Assembly: GCF_031010175.1 (NCBI RefSeq)
Contig: NZ_JAUAMB010000010.1
Coordinates: forward strand, 1-64,000
Source: Halomonas sp. SpR1
GTDB lineage: Bacteria > Pseudomonadota > Gammaproteobacteria > Pseudomonadales > Halomonadaceae
Direction of reading: 5' to 3'
Length of the DNA: 64,000 bases
The position numbers were made by a program, and so were the translations under genes. Position 1 is the first letter of the stretch, and each line of letters begins with the position of its first letter. This document shows, piece after piece, positions 33,339 to 42,502 of this stretch. The notes beneath the pieces were generated by a model. The model worked only from the letters and a program-made list of their open reading frames with translations, did not search any database and was not told the origin of the DNA.

Positions 33339-34166
33339 ATGTCTGCCGATGCTGCTTCACGTCCCCGCTTAGTGTTTGCCCATGCCAATGGTTTTCCAGG
33401 GTTAAGCTATCGCAGCCTGCTGAACCCACTGGCTGAAACCTTTGACCTGCACCCTGTGGATCGCCTGGGTCATCATCCTGATTATCCGGTTAATCACAAC
33501 TGGGGCAATCTGGTGGATGAGTTGCTGAGCTACCTGCCCGAGAGCGACACACCGCTACTGGGGGTAGGGCATTCGCTGGGGGGCACCTTGATGGCCATGG
33601 CCGCTGATAGGCAGCCCGAGCGCTTTTGCGGGGTGATCATGCTCGATCCTCCCTTGATGCTGGGAACGGATGCCTGGGCGATGAAAGCCGCCAAGCGATT
33701 TGGCTTTGTTGATCGGGTCACCCCCGCGGGTAAAACCTTGGGGCGTCGCACGGTGTGGCCTAGCCGGGAGGCAATGGCGACTTCGCTGGGGCGACGGGGG
33801 CTTTTTCGTCGCTTTACCCCGACAGCACTCAACGACTACATTGAAGCAGGGACGCGCTTATTAGATGACGGCAGTGCGGAGCTGACCTTTGATACACAGA
33901 TCGAGGTGGAGATTTTCCGTCATCTGCCTGATCACCTTTCGCGCCTGCCAAAGCGTTTGGGCGTGCCGCTTGAACTAGTGGCGGGTACAGAATCTGATCT
34001 GCTGACCGCTTCGCGCATCAAGCGTTTGAAGCGCAAGGGCCTAACGGTAAGCGAAGTCCCGGGCACGCATATGTTCCCCATGGAGCATCCGGATGAGACC
34101 CGTGCCGCTATTTTGGCCGCTTGGCAGCGATTGTCTGCAGCTAGCAGGCCATCAAATACAGCGTAA
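33339..34166 (+). CDS. Alpha/beta hydrolase, probable esterase
   Basis: A 275-residue alpha/beta-hydrolase-fold protein. HANGFPGLSYRSL supplies the oxyanion loop, GVGHSLGGTLMAMAAD the serine nucleophile elbow, and GTHMFPMEHP the probable catalytic histidine. No signal peptide, so it acts in the cytosol. The substrate is unknown. A small thiamine-binding-type gene follows after 9 nt and shares its terminator. Confidence 0.85.
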   Translation: MSADAASRPRLVFAHANGFPGLSYRSLLNPLAETFDLHPVDRLGHHPDYPVNHNWGNLVDELLSYLPESDTPLLGVGHSLGGTLMAMAADRQPERFCGVIMLDPPLMLGTDAWAMKAAKRFGFVDRVTPAGKTLGRRTVWPSREAMATSLGRRGLFRRFTPTALNDYIEAGTRLLDDGSAELTFDTQIEVEIFRHLPDHLSRLPKRLGVPLELVAGTESDLLTASRIKRLKRKGLTVSEVPGTHMFPMEHPDETRAAILAAWQRLSAASRPSNTA

Positions 34167-34175
34167 GGAGGCGTT

Positions 34176-34424
34176 ATGTATCTTTCCGTACAGCTTAGCT
34201 ACTATCCACTGGCCGATGATTTCAAGCCGGTGGTCAAGGAAGTGGTGAAACGGCTGGAGGCGACAGGGCTGGAAGTACATCCGAATCGCATGAGCACCCA
34301 GGTATTTGGCGAGTTCGATGCTGTGATGGCGGCATTGAGCGAGGTGATGAAGTGGTCGTTTGAGACCCATGGCAAAGCGGTATTTACGGCTAACTTTCTA
34401 GAAGGCGACCGCAGGCCTCGTTAA
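34176..34424 (+). CDS. YkoF/MTH1187-type thiamine-binding domain protein
   Basis: 82 residues. LSVQLSYYPLADDFKPVVKE, LEVHPNRMSTQVFGEFDAVM and the closing strand KAVFTANFLEG match the single-domain MTH1187/YkoF fold, which binds thiamine or its pyrimidine moiety. AAGGAGG precedes the ATG. It is in an operon with the hydrolase and followed by a strong terminator. Confidence 0.78.
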   Translation: MYLSVQLSYYPLADDFKPVVKEVVKRLEATGLEVHPNRMSTQVFGEFDAVMAALSEVMKWSFETHGKAVFTANFLEGDRRPR

Positions 34425-34428
34425 ACCA

Positions 34429-34464
34429 AAACGCCGCCCGATTTTTTTGGGCGGCGTTTGTTTT
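34429..34464. terminator. Bidirectional intrinsic terminator
   Basis: AAACGCCGCCC (34429-34439) pairs with GGGCGGCGTTT (34449-34459) around a T-rich loop, and TTTT follows. The A-run on the left serves the minus strand, so it can stop both the hydrolase operon and the convergent transaminase. Confidence 0.85.
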
Positions 34465-34493
34465 GGCTCAAATGGCGCTTATAGCAATGTCTC

Positions 34494-35771
34494 TTACACC
34501 AATGAATCCAGGCAGGACTCAATAATATCCAAGCCTTCATTGAGCACGTCGTCCTGAATGGTGACGGGCATCAGGAAGCGGATAGTGTTGCCGTACATGC
34601 CGCAGGAGAGCAGGATCAAGCCCTCTTCGCGGGCTTTTTTGCACAGCGCAGCGGCCAGTTCGGCGTTAGGCGTGTGGTCGGCTTTATTCGACACCAGCTC
34701 AAACGCCGCCATGGCGCCCATGTTGCGCACGTGGTCGATGCAATCGAACTTGTCGGCCCACACATTGAAGCGCTTGGCCAGCTTGTCGCCCAGGGCCTGG
34801 CTCTTCTCCAGAATATTCTCTTCTTCAAATACGTCCATGACCGCCAACGCCGCCGCACAGGCGGTGGGGCTGCCGGTGTAGGTGCCACCCAGGGAGTTAG
34901 GGCCTGAAGCGTCCATTACCTTGTCGGTGCCTACAATGGCGGAAATCGGCATACCGTCGGCCATGCTCTTGGCCATGGTCATGATGTCCGGCTCAACGCC
35001 GCTATGCTCGATGGCAAACATTTTACCGGTACGGCCAAAGCCTGACTGCACTTCGTCGATGATCATTAAGATGCCGTGCTCATCGCAGATTTCGCGCACC
35101 TTGGTCAGGAAGCTGGTGGAGGCCGGGTAGAAACCGCCTTCACCAAGTACCGGTTCCAGCACGATGGCCGCGGTATCTTTGGGGTTGGCATCGGTTTTCA
35201 GCGCCATTTTCAAGCCACGAATGGCTTCGTCTTCGCTTACGCCGTGGTAAGGAACCGGGTAAGGCGCGCGGAAAACGGTACCTGGCATCGGGCCAAAGTC
35301 GCTCTGGTAAGGGGCAACCTTGCCGTTCATGGCCATGGTGAAGAAGGTACGACCATGGTAGCCGCCATCAAAGCAGATAACGTTGGAACGGCCGGTGGCG
35401 GCGCGGGCGATCTTGACCGCGTTTTCCAGCGCTTCCGCACCGGAGTTGGCCAGCATGACTTTGGCATGGCCACGCACGGGTACTATCTGACTGAGCTTTT
35501 CGGCGACTTTCACATAGCCTTCATAGGGCATAACCGTTTGGCAGGTATGCATCAGCTTATCGAGCTGGGCTTTTACCGCGGCGACCACTTTGGGGTGGCG
35601 GTGACCTACGTTGAGTACGCCAATGCCGCCCGCGAAGTCGATAAAGCGGTTGCCGTCCGCGTCCCAGATTTCAGCGTTTTCAGCGTGGTCGGCGAACGCC
35701 GTTGCGGGGCTAGCGGCGCCGGCAGCGACGTATTTATGTTTCAGCTCGTTCAGTTCGGCATTGCTGCTCAT
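34494..35771 (-). CDS. gabT: 4-aminobutyrate / 5-aminovalerate transaminase
   Basis: Class III PLP aminotransferase of 425 residues. FIDFAGGIGVLNVGHRHPKV opens the fold, ANSGAEALENAVKIARA binds the cofactor phosphate, IIDEVQSGFGRTGKMFA holds the PLP aspartate, and MTMAKSMADGMPISAIVG holds the Schiff-base lysine. It moves the amino group of GABA, or of 5-aminovalerate in DavT orthologues, to 2-oxoglutarate. The nearby glutaryl-CoA genes make the 5-aminovalerate role plausible. No gabD/davD gene is adjacent. AGGAAG lies before the ATG. Confidence 0.9.
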   Translation of the reverse strand: MSSNAELNELKHKYVAAGAASPATAFADHAENAEIWDADGNRFIDFAGGIGVLNVGHRHPKVVAAVKAQLDKLMHTCQTVMPYEGYVKVAEKLSQIVPVRGHAKVMLANSGAEALENAVKIARAATGRSNVICFDGGYHGRTFFTMAMNGKVAPYQSDFGPMPGTVFRAPYPVPYHGVSEDEAIRGLKMALKTDANPKDTAAIVLEPVLGEGGFYPASTSFLTKVREICDEHGILMIIDEVQSGFGRTGKMFAIEHSGVEPDIMTMAKSMADGMPISAIVGTDKVMDASGPNSLGGTYTGSPTACAAALAVMDVFEEENILEKSQALGDKLAKRFNVWADKFDCIDHVRNMGAMAAFELVSNKADHTPNAELAAALCKKAREEGLILLSCGMYGNTIRFLMPVTIQDDVLNEGLDIIESCLDSLV

Positions 35772-35805
35772 GGCTTACTTCCTAATTGATGAGGATTGAT
35801 CTTTT

Positions 35806-35865
35806 AGCATAGTACTTATCAGCACAGTACTGATCAGCACGGTACTTATCAGCATAGTGCTTATT
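35806..35865. repeat. Four-copy 15-nt tandem repeat upstream of gabT
   Basis: Units in exact 15-nt register: AGCATAGTACTTATC (35806), AGCACAGTACTGATC (35821), AGCACGGTACTTATC (35836) and AGCATAGTGCTTATT (35851). The block occupies most of the 102-nt gap between the end of the GGDEF gene and the gabT start, so it forms the gabT leader or promoter. Each unit contains an AGTACT-like palindrome. Confidence 0.8.
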
Positions 35866-35873
35866 AGCTTTGA

Positions 35874-36812
35874 TTACATGGATGACGAGGCAATGACAAC
35901 ACGATTACGCCCCGCCTGCTTAGCTTGGTACATCGCTTTGTCGGCATGGTCGAGTAGTCTTGAGCCCGAGCCTTCAGCGTAGCTGGCGATCCCCGATGAG
36001 AGCGTCACCGTTAATTGATGCTCGGTAAAGGTTTGTTGCGCGACGCTTTTGCGCACACGATCCATACCCTGATAGGCCTCTTTGGCGTTCACGCCCGGCA
36101 TAATGATCAAAAACTCTTCGCCGCCCAGGCGGATATGCAAATCGGTGTCGCGCAGTCTCTCGCTGACCAAAATAGTGATCTGTTGTAGAACGCTATCGCC
36201 TGCGCTGTGCCCATAGGTATCGTTTAGGGCCTTAAAGTCATCCAGGTCATACATGGCGATACTGAAGGGCGTTCCATAACGTTTAAAGCGCTGAATTTCT
36301 TCATCCAGACGCTGCAAGCCGGCACGACGATTGAGCAGCTCGGTGAGTTCATCGTGGTGGGCAAGATGATCTAGGAGTTCGTTGGCTTGTTTCAACCGCT
36401 CTTCGAGCTGCTTGCGCTGGGTAATATCGATAATAAAAGTGACTTTACGCGGTTCGCCGTCTTCGGCTTCAATACGCGCAGCTTCAGCGATAATGGTGCG
36501 TATCTCGCCGCTTTTAACGACTACGTCCCACTCTTGGCGCAGTTCCTGGTTCTCGTTGCCTCGCATGAATTCGTCATGCAGGGCCGATAAAATCGCCCGG
36601 TTCTCTTTGGGGACGACTTGGGTAAAGTGCTGGCCTAAAAGTTCTTCTTGCTGGTAGCCATAAAACTCACAGTACGCGGGATTGACCATTTCAAAGTGGC
36701 CAGAAGGGGTCGTGATACAGATCCCGATCGGTGCCGCTTTGATAACGTTTTCGGTATTGCGCTTTGAGCGATTAAACAACTTGTAAAGTTGATCGGGGCT
36801 AATCTCTTTCAT
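35874..36812 (-). CDS. PAS-GGDEF diguanylate cyclase
   Basis: A 312-residue protein: PAS domain at about residues 20-135 (AAPIGICITTPSGHFEMVNP, PAC tail ITQRKQLEERL), a short coiled linker, then a GGDEF domain. The active site reads RLGGEEFLIIMPG, and RDTD five residues earlier is the inhibitory I-site. It should make cyclic di-GMP in the cytosol under PAS control. Its start overlaps the EAL gene stop by 14 nt. Confidence 0.92.
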   Translation of the reverse strand: MKEISPDQLYKLFNRSKRNTENVIKAAPIGICITTPSGHFEMVNPAYCEFYGYQQEELLGQHFTQVVPKENRAILSALHDEFMRGNENQELRQEWDVVVKSGEIRTIIAEAARIEAEDGEPRKVTFIIDITQRKQLEERLKQANELLDHLAHHDELTELLNRRAGLQRLDEEIQRFKRYGTPFSIAMYDLDDFKALNDTYGHSAGDSVLQQITILVSERLRDTDLHIRLGGEEFLIIMPGVNAKEAYQGMDRVRKSVAQQTFTEHQLTVTLSSGIASYAEGSGSRLLDHADKAMYQAKQAGRNRVVIASSSM

Positions 36813-37608
36813 TCACCGCTCCTGAGCTGCTTTCTGCTTCACTTTTTAAGCCCAATAATAGGGGAGTGATGTCGGCGCCCAAGGAGTTAATCGCGGGTTT
36901 GGCGAAATAGAAACCCTGCTGACGAACAATTCCGGCGCGGGCCAGCCAAAGCGCTTCTGCGCGGGTCTCTACGCCTTCGGCAATCAGCGTCGTACCCAGT
37001 TCTTGCGCCAGTAATATAATCGCGTTTAACAATGCTTGGCGGCGACAATCGCTATCGCAGTTCATCACCAGCTCACGGTCGATTTTGAGCTTGTCCGGCG
37101 TTAAATCGGTGAGTAAGTCCAAATTAGCATAGCCATTGCCAAAGTCGTCGAGCGCCGTTTTGAAGCCCATGGAACGGTAAGCATCGATGATATTGCACAG
37201 GTGCTGCCGGTCGCGGACGCGTTCGGTTTCGGTGATCTCAAAAATTAGCCGATGGGTGGGCCAGCCTACGCGCTTGGAAACGTCTAATGTCGCTTGGATA
37301 CACGCTTTCGGTTCATAAACGGCGTTGGGCAAAAAGTTGATCGAGAGATCGGTTTGCATATCCAGTGCGCTGGCCATTTCGATCGCTTTCACCCGGCAGG
37401 CTTGGTCAAAGCGGTAAAGCAAATCATCCGTGACTTGTGAAATAACGCTCCACGCGGATTCGCCTTGGGATCCGCGTACCAACGCTTCGTAGGTGACGAC
37501 GCGAGCCAGCGATAAATCCACGATAGGCTGAAAGGCCATAGTGAACTCAAAGGGCAAGTCGCCTTCACAGCGTTTGCAACTGCCATTAACGCGTGCGCAC
37601 TGGCTCAT
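36799..37608 (-). CDS. EAL-domain cyclic di-GMP phosphodiesterase
   Basis: A stand-alone EAL domain of 269 residues. The catalytic set looks complete: YEALVRG, NFLPNAV, FEITETE, LDDFGNGYANLDLL, LKIDRELV, AEGVET and QGFYFAKP. The first 15 residues carry three cysteines (C4, C11, C14) that could bind a metal or sense redox state. It is co-transcribed with the following PAS-GGDEF gene (14-nt overlap), giving a matched pair that breaks down and makes c-di-GMP. AGGAG precedes the ATG. Confidence 0.9.
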   Translation of the reverse strand: MSQCARVNGSCKRCEGDLPFEFTMAFQPIVDLSLARVVTYEALVRGSQGESAWSVISQVTDDLLYRFDQACRVKAIEMASALDMQTDLSINFLPNAVYEPKACIQATLDVSKRVGWPTHRLIFEITETERVRDRQHLCNIIDAYRSMGFKTALDDFGNGYANLDLLTDLTPDKLKIDRELVMNCDSDCRRQALLNAIILLAQELGTTLIAEGVETRAEALWLARAGIVRQQGFYFAKPAINSLGADITPLLLGLKSEAESSSGAVNERD

Positions 37609-37818
37609 AGCGGCTCCTGGAGATGGGTATAGTATGTTGCTGTTAATGCCACAACGTTAGAAAGCATAATGCCTAAAGCCTACATCGCAGCATTCAACGT
37701 TAATTGGTTTAGATGTTGGTGAGTTTTTGTATAGGTATTGTATAGATATATATTGCGAGGCGCTAGCTAATGGCTATCCGCCTTTAGGCTCACAGCGCTG
37801 GTCGGCGCTTAACGGCAT

Positions 37819-37842
37819 AAAAAAAGCGCCGGGTGAGGCGCT
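37819..37842 (-). terminator. Intrinsic terminator after the CaiB-family gene
   Basis: On the minus strand AGCGCC-TCACCC-GGCGCT is followed by seven T residues. It lies about 29 nt past the stop codon of the CoA-transferase gene and closes the gcdH operon. Confidence 0.82.
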
Positions 37843-37870
37843 AAGGAGGGGAACGTAACGCTTGTTGCTG

Positions 37871-39085
37871 CTAAATAATCCCGGCATCGCGCAGCGCCTT
37901 GCGCTGTTCGAGGGTAATGCCGAGCTCTTCTAATACGCTTTCAGTGTGTTGGCCTAAGTGGGGGGGCGCTGTGGTGGCGCTTATTTGGGCGCCGTTAAAA
38001 CGGATTGGGTTGGCGACCAGATCCACTTGACCCGCTTGGTCATGGGGCAGCGTCTGTCTGAGCCCGCGGGCTTTGACGTGAGGGTCGTCGAATACCCGAT
38101 CCAGCGTATTGATTGGCCCACAGGGCACGCCAACGGCTTCAAAGGCGGCTAGCCACTCATCAGTGCTGCGCTGGGCCAGCGCCGCTTCCAGCTGCGGTAC
38201 GAGAAGCGCGCGGTTAATTACCCTAGCGCCGTTGGTGGCAAAGCGAGGATCTTCGGCCAGAGCCGGTAGCGAAAGCACCGCGCAAAAACGTTTGAACTGC
38301 TCGTCGTTGCCGACAGCCATAATCATATGGCCATCCTGGGTAGCAAACGCTTGGTAGGGCACGATGTTGGGGTGGGCATTACCCAGCCGCTGGGGCACAT
38401 TGCCGGAGGTGAGGTAGTTGAGCGCCTGATTGGCGAGCACACCGACCTGGACATCCATTAGCGCCATATCAATATGGCAGCCCACGCCGCTATCGCGACG
38501 CTGGTATAGTGCCGCCAGTACGGCATTGGCCGCATACAAACCGGTGAAAATGTCGGTGAACGCCACGCCACTCTTAACCGGCCCGCCGCCAGGTTCGTCG
38601 TCAGGCTTGCCGGTTAGGCTCATGATCCCGCCCATGGCCTGGATCATAAAGTCGTAACCGGCGCGGTGGGCGTAGGGGCTCTCCTGGCCAAAGCCGGTGA
38701 TCGAGCAGTAAATCAGCTTGGGGTTTAACGCCTTTAAGCTGGCGTAATCCAAACCGTAGCGTTTTAAGCCGCCGACCTTAAAGTTTTCGATCAGCACATC
38801 GGATTGAGCGACGAGCTGTTTAATCACCGCCTGGCCTTCGGGCGTGGCCATATCGACGGTCACCGAGCGTTTACCCCGATTAGCGCACAGGTAATACGCT
38901 GACTCTTCGCTGCCCGCCAGCCAAGGTGGCCCCCAGTGGCGCGTGTCATCGCCGCTACCGGGCCGCTCGACCTTAATCACATCCGCACCCATATCTGCGA
39001 GCATCTGACCACACCATGGCCCAGCCAGCACCCGGGAGATATCGAGTACTTTAATACCGGCCAGTGGTTTGGTTAGCTCGCTCAT
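37871..39085 (-). CDS. CaiB/BaiF-family CoA-transferase, probably glutarate-specific
   Basis: Family III CoA-transferase of 404 residues. KVLDISRVLAGPWCGQMLAD, VIKVERPGSGDDTRHWGPPW, the RGKRSVTVD segment and catalytic aspartate in DMALMDVQVG are characteristic. It follows glutaryl-CoA dehydrogenase in the same operon; human SUGCT and bacterial partners of GcdH activate glutarate with succinyl-CoA, so glutarate is the likely substrate. This is an inference from context. Confidence 0.85.
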   Translation of the reverse strand: MSELTKPLAGIKVLDISRVLAGPWCGQMLADMGADVIKVERPGSGDDTRHWGPPWLAGSEESAYYLCANRGKRSVTVDMATPEGQAVIKQLVAQSDVLIENFKVGGLKRYGLDYASLKALNPKLIYCSITGFGQESPYAHRAGYDFMIQAMGGIMSLTGKPDDEPGGGPVKSGVAFTDIFTGLYAANAVLAALYQRRDSGVGCHIDMALMDVQVGVLANQALNYLTSGNVPQRLGNAHPNIVPYQAFATQDGHMIMAVGNDEQFKRFCAVLSLPALAEDPRFATNGARVINRALLVPQLEAALAQRSTDEWLAAFEAVGVPCGPINTLDRVFDDPHVKARGLRQTLPHDQAGQVDLVANPIRFNGAQISATTAPPHLGQHTESVLEELGITLEQRKALRDAGII

Positions 39086-39142
39086 AGAGGCTCCCTTAAT
39101 AGGTGGTAAGTGATTAAAAAGGTCGTCATTAAAAGGTGTCGA

Positions 39143-40321
39143 TCAAAAGAACGACTGAATGCCCGTTTGCGCGCGACCTAGAATCAGCGCATGCACATCA
39201 TGGGTGCCTTCGTAGGTATTCACCGACTCTAGGTTGACCATGTGGCGAATAACGCCGTATTCGTCGGAAACACCGTTGCCACCGTGCATATCGCGGGACT
39301 GACGGGCGATATCCAGCGCTTTGCCGCAGTTATTGCGCTTGATCAGAGAGACCATTTCCGGTGCCCAGTTGCCGCTATCCATCAAGCGGCCCACCTGCAA
39401 CGCAGCCTGTAGGCCCAGGGTGATCTCGGTCTGCATATCGGCAAGTTTTTTCTGGATCAACTGATTGGCAGCCAGCGGGCGGCCAAACTGCTTGCGGTCT
39501 AAGGTGTACTGACGCGCGGCGTGCCAGCAGAACTCCGCGGTGCCCATCACGCCCCAGGCGATGCCATAACGCGCCTTGTTCAAACAGCCGAACGGGCCTT
39601 TCAGACCGCTGACGTTGGGCAACAGGTTCTCTTCGGGAACGAAGGCGTTGTCCAGTACGATTTCGCCGGTAATCGATGCGCGTAGCGAGACCTTGCCTTC
39701 GATTTTGGGCGTAGTGAAACCTTCGGTGCCGCGCTCAACAATAAAACCTTTAATTTGGTTATCGTGAGCCGCTGACTTCGCCCAAACCACTGCGATATCG
39801 GCAATCGGGCTGTTGGTAATCCACATTTTGGCGCCGGTCAGGCGATAGCCGCCGTCAGCTTTTTCCGCACGGGTAATCATGTTGCCGGGGTCAGAGCCGT
39901 GGTCGGGCTCGGTCAAACCGAAGCAGCCAACCATTTCGCCGCTGGCAAGCTTGGGCAGAAATTTCTGCTTCTGATCTTCAGAACCGTAGGTCTCGATGGG
40001 GTACATCACCAGCGACGACTGCACGCTCATGGCGGAACGATAGCCGGAATCCACGCGCTCGACTTCGCGGGCAATCAAACCGTAAGCGACATGGTTAACG
40101 CCTGCACCGCCGTACTCAGGAGAAACAGTGGCACCCAGCAGGCCAAGCTCGCCCATCTCGGTCATGATCTCGCGGTCGAAACGCTCTTCACGGAAGGCGG
40201 TCAGCACGCGGGGCTGAAGATTTTCCTGGCAGTAGTCGTAGGCCGCATCGCGAATCTGGCGCTCTTCATCGGTGAGCTGCTGTTCCAGAAGGAGCGGGTC
40301 GTCCCAGTTGAAATGTGTCAT
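39143..40321 (-). CDS. gcdH: Glutaryl-CoA dehydrogenase
   Basis: Acyl-CoA-dehydrogenase flavoprotein of 392 residues from [40 protein letters not shown] and [14 protein letters not shown] are the FAD/substrate segments, and [20 protein letters not shown] carries the catalytic glutamate in the GcdH-type setting. It converts glutaryl-CoA to crotonyl-CoA in lysine/tryptophan breakdown. GAGGAAT precedes the chosen ATG; the frame open to 40453 is leader. It is followed by the CoA-transferase and faced by a GntR regulator. Confidence 0.92.
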   Translation of the reverse strand: MTHFNWDDPLLLEQQLTDEERQIRDAAYDYCQENLQPRVLTAFREERFDREIMTEMGELGLLGATVSPEYGGAGVNHVAYGLIAREVERVDSGYRSAMSVQSSLVMYPIETYGSEDQKQKFLPKLASGEMVGCFGLTEPDHGSDPGNMITRAEKADGGYRLTGAKMWITNSPIADIAVVWAKSAAHDNQIKGFIVERGTEGFTTPKIEGKVSLRASITGEIVLDNAFVPEENLLPNVSGLKGPFGCLNKARYGIAWGVMGTAEFCWHAARQYTLDRKQFGRPLAANQLIQKKLADMQTEITLGLQAALQVGRLMDSGNWAPEMVSLIKRNNCGKALDIARQSRDMHGGNGVSDEYGVIRHMVNLESVNTYEGTHDVHALILGRAQTGIQSFF

Positions 40322-40424
40322 GGCGTAGATTCCTCGGAAAGTGGTCAGGAATAGATGCAAAATAGCTTGCAGCCAATGTATCGCCGTTTTTTTAAAATAT
40401 CTACATTTTTTTAAAACGCAGAAT

Positions 40425-41144
40425 TTAATTGATGCCCCGCGCTTCGAGGACACGCGTGATAATCGGTACTGGGGTCATCAAATGGTCACGCATTAAGCTG
40501 TCGGCCTGGGCTGTGTCGCGCGCCAGAATGACATCGACTAACGCAGCGTGCTCCTGGCGCTTGAGCTCCAACGCTTGAGGCGACATCACGGTTTCCTGGA
40601 GCCACAGATGGCGGTAGCGCTCCACCTGATCAAACAGGGTGTTACGCATTTGCAGTAGGTGAGGGGAGTTGCAGCCACTGGCAATGGCAGTATGGAACGC
40701 TTTGTGTCGCTGATCCCAGATGTCGAGCAGGTCGTCGGGGGTGTTGACGTCGGTAACCTTGGCTAGCCGATGCGCAGTGGCCAGTACCGTGGCTTCCCAG
40801 TCATCGTCGCCGCGCTCTATGGCAAGGCGCAGAATCAACCCTTCAAGCTGCGCCCGGGCGTCGTAGATATCGTTAAGTTCGGCCAGCGACATCGGCGCTA
40901 CGCGGTAGCCGCGCTGGCTAACGGCCACCACTAAACGGTCAGCGACAAGCTGTGAGAGTGCTTCCCGCAGCGGCCCGGTGCTGGCGCCGTACTGCTCTTT
41001 CAGGCGGCTCATTAGCAGCTTCTGTTCAGGGGCGTAGCGGCCACGAATAATGTCATGCTTGAGCTGGCGGTAAGCGCTGATGGCCAGGTTCTGGCGCGGT
41101 GCGTCTTTCTCGCTACTATTTTCCTGCTTAAAACCGGGCTCCAT
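40425..41144 (-). CDS. GntR-family regulator with FCD domain, CsiR-like
   Basis: 239 residues from [11 protein letters not shown]. Winged helix: [63 protein letters not shown] domain: [20 protein letters not shown] and [18 protein letters not shown]. It resembles CsiR, which senses glutarate. It lies just upstream of gcdH on the same strand and probably controls that operon. An in-frame ATG at 41171 is an alternative start. Confidence 0.85.
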   Translation of the reverse strand: MEPGFKQENSSEKDAPRQNLAISAYRQLKHDIIRGRYAPEQKLLMSRLKEQYGASTGPLREALSQLVADRLVVAVSQRGYRVAPMSLAELNDIYDARAQLEGLILRLAIERGDDDWEATVLATAHRLAKVTDVNTPDDLLDIWDQRHKAFHTAIASGCNSPHLLQMRNTLFDQVERYRHLWLQETVMSPQALELKRQEHAALVDVILARDTAQADSLMRDHLMTPVPIITRVLEARGIN

Positions 41145-41502
41145 AGCAGTGTGGCTCCTATCCTGAATCAATAAAAAAGTGAGCGGGAGAAATTAATCGC
41201 CATTATCAGTAAATATTAACAATTTGGCATAGAGTAAGACATTTATGCAGAGTTTCATGATTTTAATACGTCGCTTTCCGACCCAACGGCGGGACGGTTA
41301 CGCCTATTGGCACGCTCAATGTTGTACCGGCGAAGCTCCTGCAGCGCTGATAACCTCCTATTAGCATCTAACGCAGTAGCCGTGCTAACTTCTCCATCAC
41401 CGCTTCTGGTTGCCTTTTGATGGCGAGCAGAAGCAGGGGGATTCAACACTTCCTTTATCGTCAACCATACCTATAAGTCCAAGCAGGACGGAGGAAACGC
41501 TC
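41145..41502. other. Intergenic region between GntR gene and TAXI operon
   Basis: About 358 nt separating divergent genes. It must hold promoters for both, but I can fix no hexamer pair with confidence. A 69-codon frame on the minus strand (41255-41464) has no ribosome site or recognisable protein character. Confidence 0.4.
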
Positions 41503-42474
41503 ATGCGAACTCTACGCTCTCTATACGCCACAGCCGCTGCCGCTTCTATGCTAGCGGTCGCGCTTCCGGCAAGCGCTCAACAGCTCTCAATCGCAACTGG
41601 CGGTACCGGGGGTGTTTACTACCCTATCGGCGGTGGCTTTGCCGAAATGATCAACAACCATATCGAAGGTGCCCAGGCGACCGCTGAAGTCACCGGTGCC
41701 TCGGTTGAAAACATGGGGCTGATCATGCGCGGCGACGCGGATCTCGCCCTGGCACTGGCCGATACGGTCTATCAAGCCTATAACGGCACCGATGACTTTG
41801 AAGGTCGTCAGGTTGAAAACATCCGCGCGCTTGCCTCGGTTTACCCTAACGCGGTTCAACTGGTTACCCTTGCCGAGTCGGATATTGAAACGATTGCTGA
41901 TTTGGCAGGCAAACGGGTCTCTGTTGGTGCACCCGGTAGCGGTACTGAGCTAAATGCTCGCGCCTTGTTGGAAGCCAATGGCATCAGCTATGACGACTTC
42001 ACTCCTCAGCGTCTGAACTTCAACGAAACCGCTGACGCTATCCGCGATGGCGACATCGACGCCGGTTTCTGGAGCGTAGGCCCACCGACCAGCTCAATTC
42101 TCAACCTGGCCGCCACCCGCGATATTCGCCTGATCGGCCTGTCTGATGAAGAAGTGGCCAATGCTCAGGCGGAAGAGGAAGTCTTCGCACCCTACGAGCT
42201 TGCCGCCGGTATGTATGACGGTATGGACGAAGCCGTGCAGACGCTAGGTATTCCCAACGTTCTCGTCGTTAACTCTGAGATGGACGAAGAGTTGGCTTAC
42301 CAGTTAACCCAACTGCTGTTCGAAAACACCGATGAACTGATTGCGGTTCACCCGGCAGCTAACGACACCACCGTGAAGTTCACCATGGAATCAACCCCCG
42401 TACCGTTGCACCCGGGCGCAATACGCTACTTTGAAGAAGTCGGTGCTGATATCCCGGATCGTCTACGTCCGTAA
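41503..42474 (+). CDS. TAXI-family TRAP transporter solute-binding protein
   Basis: Periplasmic binding protein of 323 residues. The signal peptide reads MRTLRSLYATAAAASMLAVA with cleavage after ASAQ; the mature chain opens LSIATGGTGGVYYPIGGGFA, the TAXI hallmark. GGAGGA precedes the ATG at 41503. It is followed by a DUF1850 protein and a fused permease, the usual TAXI-TRAP trio. Ligands are typically C4-C5 acids or glutamate-like compounds; which one is unknown here. Confidence 0.92.
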   Translation: MRTLRSLYATAAAASMLAVALPASAQQLSIATGGTGGVYYPIGGGFAEMINNHIEGAQATAEVTGASVENMGLIMRGDADLALALADTVYQAYNGTDDFEGRQVENIRALASVYPNAVQLVTLAESDIETIADLAGKRVSVGAPGSGTELNARALLEANGISYDDFTPQRLNFNETADAIRDGDIDAGFWSVGPPTSSILNLAATRDIRLIGLSDEEVANAQAEEEVFAPYELAAGMYDGMDEAVQTLGIPNVLVVNSEMDEELAYQLTQLLFENTDELIAVHPAANDTTVKFTMESTPVPLHPGAIRYFEEVGADIPDRLRP

Positions 42475-42502
42475 TCGTTAAAGTGCATTGAGGGATATTG
42501 CC

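Noticed and set aside
41255-41464. 69-codon minus-strand frame between the GntR and TAXI genes
   Set aside because: No Shine-Dalgarno site, no recognisable protein pattern, and it overlaps the leader of the TAXI gene.
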